Positions 52,294 to 63,224 of a stretch of 64,000 nt of DNA are shown piece after piece (the first letter of the stretch is position 1; each line of letters starts with the position of its first letter). The stretch spans positions 2,232,124 through 2,296,123 of the forward strand of contig PCDI01000005.1 in the NCBI GenBank assembly GCA_002778195.1, in the 5' to 3' direction. The translations under genes and the position numbers were made by a program. The stretch is from Raffaelea ambrosiae (taxonomy: Eukaryota > Ascomycota > Sordariomycetes > Ophiostomatales > Ophiostomataceae). The notes under the pieces were generated by a model, which had not been told where the DNA came from, did no database searches, and saw only the letters and a program-made list of their open reading frames with translations.

Positions 52294-52904
52294 ACCGTGT
52301 ATGATCTGTTTTGACAACGACAAGAATACAGAGAAGCCACATGGAAGCCACATGGAAGCCACATGAGAGCCATATACAAGCCATATGAGCTGGGATGGGA
52401 AAAGAAAGGAACCCCCCTTGTGTGGATAACGATTGATTTTTTCTTTTCCTTTCCCGCATCTTATTTTGCTCCCAGTAGTTACAAAGAACGCTCCATGCCT
52501 TACGTGCCTAGTGCTCCGCAGACACAAAACTGGGTCGCACTGCAAGCGGAACGGGGACAAGAACCAAACAAACAACCCAACCAAACGGCTCCCCCACTCA
52601 CAGGCGAGTCTCTGCAAGTTCTTTCTAGCAGGACAACAATGAAGTCCCTCCCTCTTCATGCTAGACGCACTGGCCGAAAGAAGAGGCCGCTACCATTATA
52701 ATTGTGTCTGGGGGTGGTGATCAGATAAAGGGTAGCAAAAGACGAGCTTTCCTACGGCTTTCTTATTTAAAATATATCGAAAAAAAGAAGTTAAATAATC
52801 ATAGAAAAACAGCGTTCATAAAAAAAGCAACGTTGCCAGTGGAAACTCCTTCTTCTTTCTTGTGTGGCAGGGCTTCTGCTTATATATATTTTCGCTCGAC
52901 TTGT
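52294..52904. other. Convergent intergenic region
   Basis: Between two stops. It includes a short tandem repeat (gccacatggaa, about three copies at 52335-52370, with related gagagccatat words after). No gene. Confidence 0.6.
52335..52385. repeat. Short tandem repeat agccacatgga
   Basis: Three or four near-identical 11-bp units followed by two diverged agccatat units, downstream of the dioxygenase stop. Confidence 0.8.
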
Positions 52905-54176
52905 TTACCCACTGTTTCTTTTCTTTTCACTCTCTAAATCCAGCACCCATGTACCCTTGGTGGCCATGACCTCGCCCCGCATGCAACTGACGTTCTGCCC
53001 CTTATCGACACCGATGTTGACCGTCAGTCGGCCCATGTTCTCTTCCGCCAAGCCTTCTTGCACCATCTCCGTGCCAATCCGGTACGGCTCGCCGGCATAG
53101 ATAGGCTTACTGGCGCGGTACTCGAATTCCCGCGGCAGATGCTCGGTCCCGGCGGAGTAGATATCCCGCCAATAGTCCAGCATGTTGATCACGTTGAGCG
53201 GGCCGTGGACCACCAGGCCCGCGTGCGCTTCCACATCGGCCGCCCACGTCTCGTTGTAGTGGATCTTGTGCCCGTTGAACGTCAGCCCCGAGAATCGAAA
53301 CAGACCCACAGGCGACCACTGCAGATGCCGCGTGGGTACTTCCAGACTGGGTGTCGGCCGGTCCTCGATGGACGAGGTGCTGTGGATGTCGGCCAACGAC
53401 GCCGCCGCCTCCCTCTGCGGCTTCGTCTCCTCCTGCAGCGTATGCGGCACCTCCGGACGGAAGATCCATGTTCTGCAATGTCAACAGGAGACCGGACATT
53501 CACGCATGGAGAGGGTCTCCAGGAGTGTCTCCAGGACTGTCACAAGGAGGGTCTCGTGGGTCTCCGCTCACCTCCTGTCCACAAGCGCCAGCCCCGTGGG
53601 CCCCCAGAACTCCTTCTCCACCTGCACCCGCACCATCTCGCCCCCGCTGCTGCTCGTCTTCGGCTCCGCCTGCAACAGCCGCGTCCGCTCTTCCACCGTC
53701 TGGCCCACCCGCAGCCGCGTCTCCGCGTGCCACTGCATTTTCCCGCTCGCCCACATCCGCCGCGTAAACGGCGGCGGCGCATTGAACGTCTTGTCCGTGC
53801 CGTCGCGGCCCAGCTCCGCCTCGACGCCGTTGGGCGTGAAGTACACCAGATGGTAGCCGGCCGGGAGCGGGGTGCCGTCCACGGGGGCGTTCTCGGACAC
53901 GTCCGGGCCGTGGGGGTGGACGGTCCGGCGGCCGAGCGTCAGGCACAGTTTCTGGAGCTGGTTGCCGTCCAGCACCTGGCGGCGGATCAAGGTGGTGCCC
54001 GAAAAGTCCGCCAGGAGACGCTCGGCGGCATCGGCAGCGGAGAGCTGGCCGGCGCCCGAGGCAGCGACGGGGGAGCTGCTGAAAGGCCGGGCATGGCTAC
54101 TTCGGCAGCACGCGAAGGGGCCAGCCTGCCGGACGGCCAGGCGCAAGGCAGTCGGGCGAATTGTGTGTGCGGACAT
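52905..54176 (-). CDS. MaoC/HTD2-like hot-dog dehydratase (mesaconyl-C4-CoA hydratase type), probably mitochondrial
   Basis: Exons 54176-53572 and 53472-52905 give 390 residues; the join reads LALVDRR/TWIFRP. The first 35 residues are basic and Ser-rich (ALRLAVRQAG...SSHARPFSSSP), a likely mitochondrial presequence. The rest follows the fungal 3-hydroxyacyl-thioester dehydratase/mesaconyl-C4-CoA hydratase pattern: GYHLVYFTPNG, FTRRMWASGKMQWH, then a second hot-dog with RFSGLTFNGHKIHYNETWA and VVHGPLN, whose NGHKIHYN helix supplies the catalytic His. Such enzymes hydrate enoyl- or mesaconyl-CoA. With the acyl-CoA dehydrogenase nearby this suggests CoA-ester breakdown in mitochondria. Confidence 0.9.
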
Positions 54177-55364
54177 GATGTGGGAAGGGGTCAACACCAA
54201 TCTGCCTTCAGGTGCGTTCTTGGCCTGATGTCTGTCGGGTGTTCAATCACCCCAAGCACCGTTTGTGTGTGGAGTAAGAGTACCCAAAACTCCACCCGCT
54301 TTTTTAAGTTGCCGACTTTTTGGGCAAGTAGCCGAGGACGGTGCAATGCGGGCGAGACAAAAACTACCAGGATTCCATCACCTGACCTGCTGCAGCATTA
54401 GTAATGGGAAGTAAAATTGTGAATGAGAACAACTAACTACCAGCAGCCTATTTTTTCCGTCTTCCCGTATGCGGTAAAACAGGCTTGTCAAACTCGCCCG
54501 GGTCAGGGTTCTCGGCTACTCTATGAGCAACCGGAAAGGAGGCGCGGAGAACGCAGACCAGTTGAACTGGCCCACCATCCGCTGAATGACAACATCGGGA
54601 TCTTCCAGACATCCCAAAGTTCGACGTCTTTCAGAACAATTCCCTGTACTATTGATTGGGGATCTCCTGGGAGAGCCCATCAAAAACAAGGAGCTTCTTT
54701 CTCCTAATAATAGCAATAAAAAAGATAGAGAAAGGGGTTGATCCTGGTCCAAGTGCCAGGAAAGAATAGCCGTTGGGAAGAAGAGTAAGTTCGACTGGCA
54801 ATATGGTAGGCTCCAGATCACATGCGGAACAGCAAAAGAGGCACTTGGAAACGCTTGTATTGCTTGGCATGGCGAAATCTGCCGTCGTATTCACGAGAGA
54901 CTAGTACTTATAGACCTGCATGATATTCATTGTTTTGTGCAGCGTCCGGTCACAATGCGACATCACGACTTCCCAACATTCTCTCACTCTTATACTTCCG
55001 TCCCGAGATTCTGCACGTCGTCGCGGCCGGCTCTTAACAATTGGTGGACCGAGTCGTGAGGCCTCTTGGAGTATCTGGCTATCCCGCGTGCAGGATCCTC
55101 TACTGCTGGCCAGAAGTGCAAAAGCAGACGAGTGCTGCGTAGAAGAGCCCGGGAGGCTGCGGGGGGCCGAGTGAAGCCGAGACATCGTGATACCGTAAGG
55201 TGGTGACGAATGGTAAGACACAGTCTACGCACCGTGTATACACGGTCTTACTACTGTACTATGAGAGGCTGGTAGACAGCCCCACAGCTCCTTCCCCGTG
55301 GGGAATTTAGCGTCACCTTGAAGGGCATTTCTCTCAAGACACGCCTACACAAACGACCACCCGA
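54177..55364. other. Intergenic region
   Basis: Promoter of the MaoC-like gene and then unique sequence. A short ctatggg/gtatacacggt region near 55230-55260 is unremarkable. No gene. Confidence 0.5.
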
Positions 55365-56160
55365 GCCATGGATGCAAGGCCGTACGTGTGCCCCGGTCTG
55401 CAACGCGGCCTTTGCGCACAAAGGCCACCTCCGCCAGCACGCGTCGACCCGTGTGCGAAGGACCCGCTATCTGGGCGAGTGCGTGTGCATCTGAGCAGCC
55501 AGATCAATGGTCCTCCACGCCATCGACGCGCTGGTGCAGAGGCGGACATGATGGCGGCATGATGGCGTATTTTTCGTCCAAACCAACTGGACCCGCCGGC
55601 ACGGCCACTGTCCCAGCGTGCACCCGCCTTTCGCTCGATGACGAGACGGCCTTCCCGCGTGTCTGGAGACGAGACGGCGGTGCCTTCCAGGCCTTGCTGG
55701 CCGATGGCTCGGCGTCCACGGGAGATGGGCAGTCCCCGCGGACGGCGTTCCTGCCGCCCTGCGGAGTTGGGAGAGCCATAAGGGCTCTCGACGTTGCGCA
55801 GGCACCCACATGGCGATCGTCTGTGCTAACTCGATATTCCTCCTCTCCCGGGTCCAGGAGCAGCTGGACGGCGCCGGGTTTTTTGGGCACGCAGAGGAAT
55901 ACTGGCACCTGGCACGCGCCATGCCGGACAGCGAGGCTTCACTATTTTCCGGGACAGAGCACGACAGCCTGGACACGAACCTCGACGGACAGGGTCAACT
56001 GCCTGCTGCGTCGCCTTGCCGAAATGAGCATCAGAGAGGGGTAAATGGAGAAATTCGAGGAAAGCAGGCTTGGCTCGCGGAAAGTGGCCAGCATCGCCAG
56101 GGCCCCATGTCCCCGACATGCTGGGGCGATGCTGAGGAGACGCCGAGGAGAAGCAAGACT
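55365..56160 (+). pseudogene. Probable decayed C2H2 zinc-finger regulator
   Basis: ATG 55368 opens MDARPYVCP, and one base later in another frame the finger continues VCNAAFAHKGHLRQHASTR. Together these give CxxC-x3-F-x5-L-x2-H of a C2H2 finger, with Arg where the last His should be. Downstream fragments in changing frames (SMVLHAIDALVQRRT, AIVCANSIFLLSRVQEQLDG, HAEEYWHLARAMPDS) look like remains of a regulatory domain. The frame changes are not explained by splice signals. The reading is tentative beyond the finger. Confidence 0.45.
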
Positions 56161-56440
56161 GACTATTGACGCCGTGCTGATTGGTTGGGTGCCAGGGGCG
56201 GCTGCCAGGAACGCTTCCAGACTGACTGCCGGCGGGCAAGTGCCGGCGCTTGTGGATTTAGTCCGGGCCCACAGACCCCATGGACCCCGTCTCCGCACAC
56301 TCCGGGCTGGGGTAGTAGTGGGAATACCAGCGGCAGCTGCAGCGTGGCCCTTGGATTGCACCCCCGGAATGGCTTGGAAGAGGTGCTGGATCCCGTGGAG
56401 GTGGAAAGCGCACGCACGAGTCTCTGTAGACGTGTCTGCA

Positions 56441-56447
56441 TATATAT
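56441..56447 (+). promoter_or_regulatory. TATA-like element of the carotenoid-oxygenase-like gene
   Basis: TATATAT about 105 nt upstream of the ATG at 56551. Call rests on position and sequence only. Confidence 0.35.
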
Positions 56448-56550
56448 CACATGGCTGGCCGCGAGTCAATTTCCTTTGGCTGTCTTTCCCGCGTCCTCTC
56501 GACTCATCCGCATTGTCCGCATCGTCCACACCGACCACAACCACGAGACC

Positions 56551-58161
56551 ATGTCAGAGATTGCAGAAGCCCCAGAGTATGCCGGCCTGGCCACGAAGTG
56601 GACCGTGGCCCACGATCTGGCGGGCTCGGCCATGCCCTGCCGGCTCGAGGGCGAGGTCGCCGACCTCGTGGTGCTGGGCACCATCCCCGATGCCATCGAC
56701 GGCACCTTCTACCGCGTCATGTGCGACCCCTTTGTGCCGCCGCACCCCGACAACGTGCCCATCGACGGCGACGGCCATGTGTCGGCCTTCCGCATCCACA
56801 GGGGCCGCGTGGACATGAAGCTGCGGTACGTCGAGACGGAGCGCTACAAGCTCGAGCGGGCGGCCAACAGGCGGCTCTTTGGGCTCTACCGCAACCCGTT
56901 TACCCACCACCCCTGCGTGCGCGCCGCCGTCGACTCGACCGCCAACACGAACATGGTGTACTGGGCCGGCCAGCTGCTGGCGCTCAAGGAGGTCGCCCTG
57001 CCGTACGCCCTGGACCCGGACACGCTGGAGACGCGCGCGTACGACCCCTTTGGCGGGCAGGTCCGGGCCAAGACGTTCACCGCCCACCCCAAGGTCGACC
57101 CCGTTTCGCGCGAGCTCGTCGTCTTCGGCTACGAGGCCACCGGTCTGGGGTCGCGCGACATTGTCGTGTACGCACTGGACGAGCACGGCCGCACGCGCGA
57201 CGAGCAGTGGATCCAGGCGCCCTGGTGCGCCTTTGTCCACGACTGCGCCATCACCACCAACTTTGTCGTGCTCTTCCTGTGGCCCTTTGAGGCCGACGTC
57301 GCCCGCATGCAGGCCGGCCAGCACCACTGGGCCTGGAACTACGACCGCCCGGCCACCTTTATCGTCGTCCCGCGCCGGCCGTCTCGCGGCTCGGCCAGAC
57401 TGCCGCCGGGCTGGCGCCCCGGCGAGTACCGCACCTACCACTGGAAGAACTGCATGCCCATCCACACGGCCGGCGCCTGGGAGGAGGCGGCCAGCACGGC
57501 AGACGGCGGCATCACGATCTACGCCGAGTCGTCGCGCGTGCACGACAATGCGTTTCCCTTTTTCCCGCCCCCGGACGGTCGCCCGCCGGCCCCGGACGCC
57601 CGGGCGGACTTTGTGCGCTGGGCGTTCGACCTGTCGCGGCCGGACGGCAGCGCCCTCGCGGCGGACCCGGTCGTCGTGCTGGACGTGCCGTCGGAGTTCC
57701 CGCGCATCGACGAGCGCCGCCTGGGCGTCGCCTACGACTACGTGTTTCTCAACGTGTTCCTCCGGCACAAGTCCGACGGCAGCCAGAACATCTTCCACGG
57801 GCTCAACGGGCTGGCGCGGCACAACACGCGCACGGGCGCGACCGACTACTACTATGCGGGCGACGACTCGCTGGTGCAGGAGCCCGTGTTTGTGCCGCGG
57901 TCGCGCGACGCGCCCGAGGCGGACGGGTACGTGCTGGCGATGGTGGAGCGGCGGCGGGCGAACCGCAACGACCTGGTGGTGCTGGACACGCGGGGGGACT
58001 TTGGGCGGCCGGTGGCGGTGGTGCAGCTGCCGTTCCACGTCAAGGCGCAGATCCACGGCAACTGGGTGGAGGCGGCGGCGCTGCCGGCGCGGAAGAGCCT
58101 GGTGCGGGAGGTGGTGGCGCCGGCAAAGACGAGCGGGCTGGGAGCGCTGGAGCCACTGTAG
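56551..58161 (+). CDS. Carotenoid/stilbene cleavage oxygenase family protein
   Basis: A single exon encodes 536 residues from ATG 56551. The four iron-binding His of the seven-bladed propeller are visible: H179 (FTAHPKVDP), H230 (FVHDCAIT), H305 (MPIHTAGAW) and H502 (QIHGNWVEA). Other family marks are GDGHVSAFRI, NTNMVYWAGQLLALKE and EFPRIDERRLG. Fungal members include carotenoid oxygenases and CAO-1-type enzymes that split resveratrol-like stilbenes into two aldehydes. The sequence seems nearer the stilbene-cleaving group, though this is a judgement by eye. No signal peptide or membrane helix is evident. Neighbouring acyl-CoA enzymes and a regulator suggest a catabolic role. Confidence 0.92.
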   Translation: MSEIAEAPEYAGLATKWTVAHDLAGSAMPCRLEGEVADLVVLGTIPDAIDGTFYRVMCDPFVPPHPDNVPIDGDGHVSAFRIHRGRVDMKLRYVETERYKLERAANRRLFGLYRNPFTHHPCVRAAVDSTANTNMVYWAGQLLALKEVALPYALDPDTLETRAYDPFGGQVRAKTFTAHPKVDPVSRELVVFGYEATGLGSRDIVVYALDEHGRTRDEQWIQAPWCAFVHDCAITTNFVVLFLWPFEADVARMQAGQHHWAWNYDRPATFIVVPRRPSRGSARLPPGWRPGEYRTYHWKNCMPIHTAGAWEEAASTADGGITIYAESSRVHDNAFPFFPPPDGRPPAPDARADFVRWAFDLSRPDGSALAADPVVVLDVPSEFPRIDERRLGVAYDYVFLNVFLRHKSDGSQNIFHGLNGLARHNTRTGATDYYYAGDDSLVQEPVFVPRSRDAPEADGYVLAMVERRRANRNDLVVLDTRGDFGRPVAVVQLPFHVKAQIHGNWVEAAALPARKSLVREVVAPAKTSGLGALEPL

Positions 58162-58519
58162 GGGTAGGAGACAAGGAACAAGGAACAAGGACAAGAAACA
58201 AGAAACAAGGACAAGAAACATGAAAACAACTGAGAACAAGGCCGCAGGGCGTGGTATTGCCATTCTTGTTCGTTTGCTGTATGTTTGTTGTCTGTTTGTT
58301 CTCCTATGCGAATATTTTCCTCGTAATCTACGACGGGTACTTTGTGTGCTTTTCTTAATTTTTGTCTTTTGGTTTCAGGACGAATACGACTTCTTTGAAC
58401 TGCCACATACTAACACGATTGCATACGAAACAGAAACCAGTGACAAGATTCGTCTTTTGTGTTGTGACTGTGACTGGAAGTACAAGCTATACTTCCATCG
58501 TGATCTGTGACCCCCCCCC
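58162..58519. other. Convergent intergenic region with short repeats
   Basis: acaaggaaca/acaagaaaca-type repeats lie at about 58170-58225 next to the oxygenase stop. No gene. Confidence 0.6.
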
Positions 58520-61304
58520 TCAAAGTGCTCGCTCGAGCAGATTCAGCCCCTCGACCTGCATGGCATCGTCCTGCAGCTGCGGGTCGAGAAAGAGGCCGAG
58601 GTCGTTGAGCAGGTTGTCGCTTTCCCAGTGGCTGCTGAGAATGTCAAAGTACTGGTCCTCAAACACCTCGTGCGGTTGTTTGCGGGTCGAGGACGGTGCT
58701 GCGGTGGTGGTGGTGGTGGTGCTGGTGGCAGTGATGGCGGCCGTGGCCATGTCGTCGACGACGCGGGTGGTGGTGGTGGCGGCGGTGCTGCTGCTACGGC
58801 TGCCGGTGGCCAGCGCCAGGCTGGCGTTCTGGTCCGAGGCGGTGGCGGCGGTGGTGGTGGTGGTGGTGGTGGTCGTCGTCGTCGCCTCTTCGGCGCGTGC
58901 CCGACCGGTCTGTGTCGCGTCGACGGCGCTGCGTGTCGCGTCGACGGTGCCGCGCAGTCGTTTGGTCTCGTCGCCGGCGCCGCCCCCCCCGCGCAGCCGC
59001 TTGGCAATCGACTGGTCCAGATACTGCAGGAACAGGTCCAGCACGCGGTTGTTGATGCGCCAGTACTTTTGGATGTCCTTGAGCGCGAGCAGGCACATCT
59101 GGGCCTTGTGCTCGGCAATGCGGCGGGGGATGCCCACGGACCGGCGGATGCAGATGGCGTGGATGGACAGGGCGCCAAAGAGGCTCGTGATGCTGGGGGG
59201 GGATGAGTACACGTGACCGATACACAGAGTGGTTGGTGGCGCAGAACTCACAGATGCATCTGGCCGTAGCGCAGACTGCCGTGGGTCAGCATGTCTTCGG
59301 CAATGCGGCTGACGCGGTTGGCCGCTGCCAGGGCCACCTGCTTGGTGCTGTCGTCTCGGCTGCGCAAGAAGGCCGTGCGGTGAATCAGGATGCGGATGTG
59401 ACTAGGCGCGGGTCAGCGTTGGGGGAGGGGACAAGGACGCTGGGAAAGGGGCCATGGCACGTGTGCTCACTTGTAGGCCAGCTGCAGCAGACACGTCCAG
59501 ATGGACGCCGTGCCGTCTTCAATGGTGCCGTCCATCTGGAGGCTCTGCTCCCATTCCTGGACCGCCGCATCGACGGCGGCCACCTGCTCGGGCGTGGCGG
59601 GCGGCCGGCTGGGGATGAAGTGCAGGTCGATGACCTGGCCGACTAGACGACGGAGAGTACGTTGCGTTCAGTGTGCGATGCCACGATCACCAAGCCCAAG
59701 AAATGAGAGAGAAGGGGGGGGGGCAACTCACGCAAACGCGCATTCTCCACCATTTTGATGGCATAGTTCACATGCTCGGGCCCGTAGTCGCCCAGAAACA
59801 GGCCGCCGCGGTTCGTGTCCTCCTCCTCCTCCTCCTCCTCCCCCTTGGCGTCGGCGTGGTCGTGGTCGGCGTCGTCTTCTTGGAGATCGGCCGCGGTCAG
59901 CATCTCCACGTCGCAGTCCTCGTCCCGGATGCGGCTGGGCATGCCGAGCGACGCCGCCGACTGGCGCTCGCGCACGTAGATGGACCACCAGAGACGGCGG
60001 CGCAGACGCGCCAGGCGCGGATTGCGCGTCGTCAGCCGCGTCGACCGGTGCAGGCCCGCCGACATGGCAAAGGTGATGACGACGCCCAGCCAGTAGCGCA
60101 CGTCGCGCACGTCGTACTTGTCGCCGCGCCAAAAGCTGATGAGGAAGAGCGCCTGGATCAGCGTGATCTCGTCCTTTTCCCAGTCGGCGTGGAACAGCAG
60201 CCGCGCGTGCGTGTACAGCCGCGCCTTGGCCTCGGACCGGTCCCGGAAGCCCATGGCCACAATGGTGGCGTCGTCGCAGTACGTGGCGCCGATGAACAGC
60301 ATGGCCTGCAGGAGGAGGGGGGAGAGGGTCGCGGCGTCCGCGGCGGGCGACGCCCCGGACGTGCCGGCCGACGTGCCGGCCCCCGCCAGCCGCCGGGCCA
60401 TGTCGGCGCGGTCCAGCACGGGAAAGCAGGGGTGGAACCAGGTAAAGTAGGCCTGCAGGGCCGGCCGGCAGCTCTGGAAGTCGGGCAGGGCCAGGGCGCC
60501 CTCGTCGCGCAGATACCGCGTGGTGGCCGCGCTGGGGTGGGACGAGATGCTCGCGGCCGGCGAGGTGCCGTAGTCGTCGTCGTCCTCGTCGTCGTCGCCG
60601 GGCGCGTGCGGCGTGCCGCCGTTCAGCGGGAACAGCAGACGCCCGCGCTGGGGCTCGCGCTGCCCGTGGGCGCCGGCCGGCGCGGTCGGGTCGTCGTCCC
60701 CGTCGGGCGCGGCCCCGGCGCCCTGGACAAGGGTCAGGAAGCTGGACTCGCCGTAGAAGACGGTGGCCGCCGACGCGGACGCCGAGGCGGACGCGGACAC
60801 CGCAGCTGAGGCCGAGGCCGGGGCCGAGGCCGCGGTCGACGGCGCGGGCGTGGCGATCGGCCGGGGTGGCGGCCTCGCCTCCTCGGCCTGTCTCTTGTCT
60901 GGCCGCTCGGGCCGTTCGGGCCGTTCGGGCCGTTCGGGTCGCGGGTGGGACAGGGACCGCAATTGGCGGGTCTGCATCGCCGACGTGGACGGCCACGAGG
61001 CGGCCTCGCTGGTGGCCTCGCCGGGGGCCTCGCCGGCCGACCCGACCGAGGCCGACGTCTGTGCCCGCGGACGGCGCGGATACCTAAACAGCGGTCAGCA
61101 CAGACTGTTCCGGGCCACTTGCATTCGTCAAGCCGGCGCGGCGTACCTCCCCCGTCGTGAGGGCAGCACTTCGCAGGTGGCGCCGGACTCCCGGCAGTTG
61201 GAGCACGGCTGGCACTGCGTGACGTCGCAGCGCACGCGGCGCATGTGGCACACTTGGCATGCGTGCTTGGCCCGCAGCCGGCGGCCCGAGTACGGACTCG
61301 ACAT
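58520..61304 (-). CDS. Zn2Cys6 transcription factor (CTF1-like class)
   Basis: Exons 61304-61147, 61083-59732, 59642-59471, 59401-59252 and 59192-58520 give 834 residues. The zinc cluster KHACQVCHMRRVRC, then PCSNCRESGATC, has the longer loop of the cutinase-regulator (CTF1) class. The second exon holds RPERPERPERPE repeats, an Ala/Ser run, and the fungal-specific domain (FTWFHPCFPVLDRADMARR, QALFLISFWRG, WWSIYVRERQSAASLGMPSRI). A Glu-rich run is near 59830. The C terminus has a poly-Thr tract and SSHWESDNLLNDLGLFLD, an acidic-hydrophobic end that may activate transcription. It lies between the oxygenase and the acyl-CoA dehydrogenase and may control both. Confidence 0.9.
60900..60945. repeat. 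9-bp coding repeat (Arg-Pro-Glu) in the CTF1-like regulator
   Basis: Four or five copies of cgttcgggc encode RPE/ERP on the minus strand in the linker after the zinc cluster. Confidence 0.9.
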
Positions 61305-61865
61305 GGTACGGGTGTCCAGGGCAGGGGAGCGTGGGCGGTGGTTGGCGGGTGGGTTTGGTGGTTGCGCTGCGGGTGAGGAAAGGGTGCGCGGTCGCAAAAT
61401 GAGGAGACAACTGGGGGGGGGGGGGAAGGCCGGCACTAAAGGCCCCCCCCACACAACAGACTCCACACGGAGCCGTGCAAGAGCAAGTATCTCCCTGGGC
61501 CCAGGACGAACGACCGCCCTTTTTTCTGGCACCACCGTCTTGTTTGTGATGGAATTTCCAAGGTGGATGCTGTGGTGGTGTGGCTGTCTGGATGTTTTGT
61601 ACTGCCAGTGTTTGTTTCTGTTTCTGTTCTGTTTCTGTTTCTGTTCTGTTCTAGTTCTGGTTCTGTTTCTGTTTCTGTTCTGTTCTAGTTCTGCTTCTGC
61701 TTCTGCTTCTGCTTCTGCTTCTGCATCTGCATCTGCATCTGCTTCTGCTTCTGCTTCCAGCTTACACAGCACGGCCATTCTCTACGTTTCACGTCCTACG
61801 TCTTTCCACATGGGTTTCATACGTCTTGTATTATGCTCGATTCTTCATGCACAGGCTCCATGCAC
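61305..61865. other. Intergenic region with TTCTG-type microsatellite
   Basis: Promoter of the CTF1-like regulator (minus) and 3' side of the acyl-CoA dehydrogenase. Between about 61610 and 61760 pyrimidine-rich repeats of tttctg, ttctgc and atctgc follow each other. No gene. Confidence 0.7.
61610..61760. repeat. Hexanucleotide-type (tttctg/ttctgc/atctgc) microsatellite
   Basis: About 150 bp of 5-6 bp units that change gradually from tttctg through ttctgc to atctgc, indicating successive slippage expansions. Confidence 0.9.
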
Positions 61866-63224
61866 CTAGTAGCTCCGCGGCAGCTGCAGAACCTTCTCGC
61901 TGATGTAGTTCAGAATCATCTCGCGCGACACGGGCGCAATGCGCGGGATCTGGCACTCGCGGAACCACCGCTCCACGTCGTACTCGGCCGCGTAGCCCAT
62001 GCCACCGTGCGCCAGGATCGCGCGCTCGCACGCCTGGAAGGCGGCCTCCGCCGCCAGGTACTTGGCGCTGTTGGCGGCCACGCCCACGGCGTCCTGCCGC
62101 ACGCTCGGGTCGTCCTTGCTGGCGTCGTACAGCCGCGCCGCGTGGTACGTCGCCAGCTTGGCCGCCTCCAGCCGCATGTACGCGTCTGCCAGCGGGTGCG
62201 CGACGCCCTGGTTCTGCCCGATTGGCCGCTGGAACACCACGCGCTCGCGCGCGTACGCCGCCGCCCGCCCCAGCGCCGCGTACCCCAGCCCCAGCGCCTC
62301 GCCGGCCAGCAGACACCGCTCCGCGTTCATGCCGTGCAGCACCACCCGGAAGCCCTGGCCCTCGGCGCCGATCAGGCTGTCCGCCGGGATGCGGTAGTCG
62401 TCAAAGAAGACCTCGTTGGCGTCCACCGCGCGCGCGCCCATCTTCTTGATCCGCCGCATCGTCAGCCCCGGCTGCGTCCGGTCCAGGTCGATGCAGAACA
62501 GCGACAGGCCCTCGCTCGGCCGGCGCGCGGCGTCGTCGCGCGGCGTCGTCCGCGCCAGCAGAATCATCTTGCGCGCCACCTGCGCGCACGTGATCCAGAT
62601 CTTCTGCCCCGTCACCGCGTACGACCCGTCCGCCTGCTTCCGCGCCGTCGTCGTCAGCCGCAGCGTGTCCAGCCCGGCGTTGGGCTCCGTCACCCCAAAG
62701 CACACCCGCCACGTGCCGTTGATGATGTGCGGGATCGTCACCGCCAGCTGCGCCGGCGTGCCGAACCGCGCCAGCGGCTGCGTCGCGTACACGTTGGCGT
62801 GGATCGCCTGCGCGCCCGCCATGCCCGCTCCGCTCTCCGCAATCGTCTGCATCATCATCACCGCGTCCTGGATGCCCAGCCCGGCCCCGCCGAGCGCCTC
62901 CGGCAGCGCCGTGCCCAGCCAGCCGTCCCGCGCCATCGCCGCGTGGAACGCGGTCGGGTCCTGCTCCTTCTGGTCGTGCTCCTGCCAGTATGTGTTGGGG
63001 AACTGGGCGCACAGCTGCCCGACCGCCTCGCGGATCGTCAGCTGCGTGTCCGTGAAGCCGTGCGTGTCCATCAGCCGCCGCGGCCGCGTGGTCGAGAACG
63101 CCGCCGCCGCCGCGGCCGCGTTGGTGGAGGAGGAGACCGGCCACCGGCAGGCCGGTCGGTGTGGGGGGAGGACGCACCGCCGGCCGGCACGCCAGACGGA
63201 CGGGGCAGCAACAGGCCGCGACAT
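61866..63224 (-). CDS. Acyl-CoA dehydrogenase, probably mitochondrial
   Basis: A single exon encodes 452 residues. The start (MSRPVAAPSVWRAGRRC) with RPRRLMDTHGF is a likely mitochondrial presequence. The FAD-dependent acyl-CoA dehydrogenase fold is shown by CFGVTEPNAGLDTLRLTT (flavin-site loop), GQKIWITCAQVARKM, GAEGQGFRVVLHGMNAERC, RVVFQRPIGQNQGVAHPLAD and LAHGGMGYAAEYDVERW. Where medium-chain enzymes have the catalytic YEGT Glu, this protein has RIAPVSREMI, so the base must lie elsewhere or the chemistry differs. It shares a 540-bp divergent promoter with a partial gene at 63765. Role in branched or unusual acyl-CoA breakdown is inferred. Confidence 0.93.
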   Translation of the reverse strand: MSRPVAAPSVWRAGRRCVLPPHRPACRWPVSSSTNAAAAAAAFSTTRPRRLMDTHGFTDTQLTIREAVGQLCAQFPNTYWQEHDQKEQDPTAFHAAMARDGWLGTALPEALGGAGLGIQDAVMMMQTIAESGAGMAGAQAIHANVYATQPLARFGTPAQLAVTIPHIINGTWRVCFGVTEPNAGLDTLRLTTTARKQADGSYAVTGQKIWITCAQVARKMILLARTTPRDDAARRPSEGLSLFCIDLDRTQPGLTMRRIKKMGARAVDANEVFFDDYRIPADSLIGAEGQGFRVVLHGMNAERCLLAGEALGLGYAALGRAAAYARERVVFQRPIGQNQGVAHPLADAYMRLEAAKLATYHAARLYDASKDDPSVRQDAVGVAANSAKYLAAEAAFQACERAILAHGGMGYAAEYDVERWFRECQIPRIAPVSREMILNYISEKVLQLPRSY

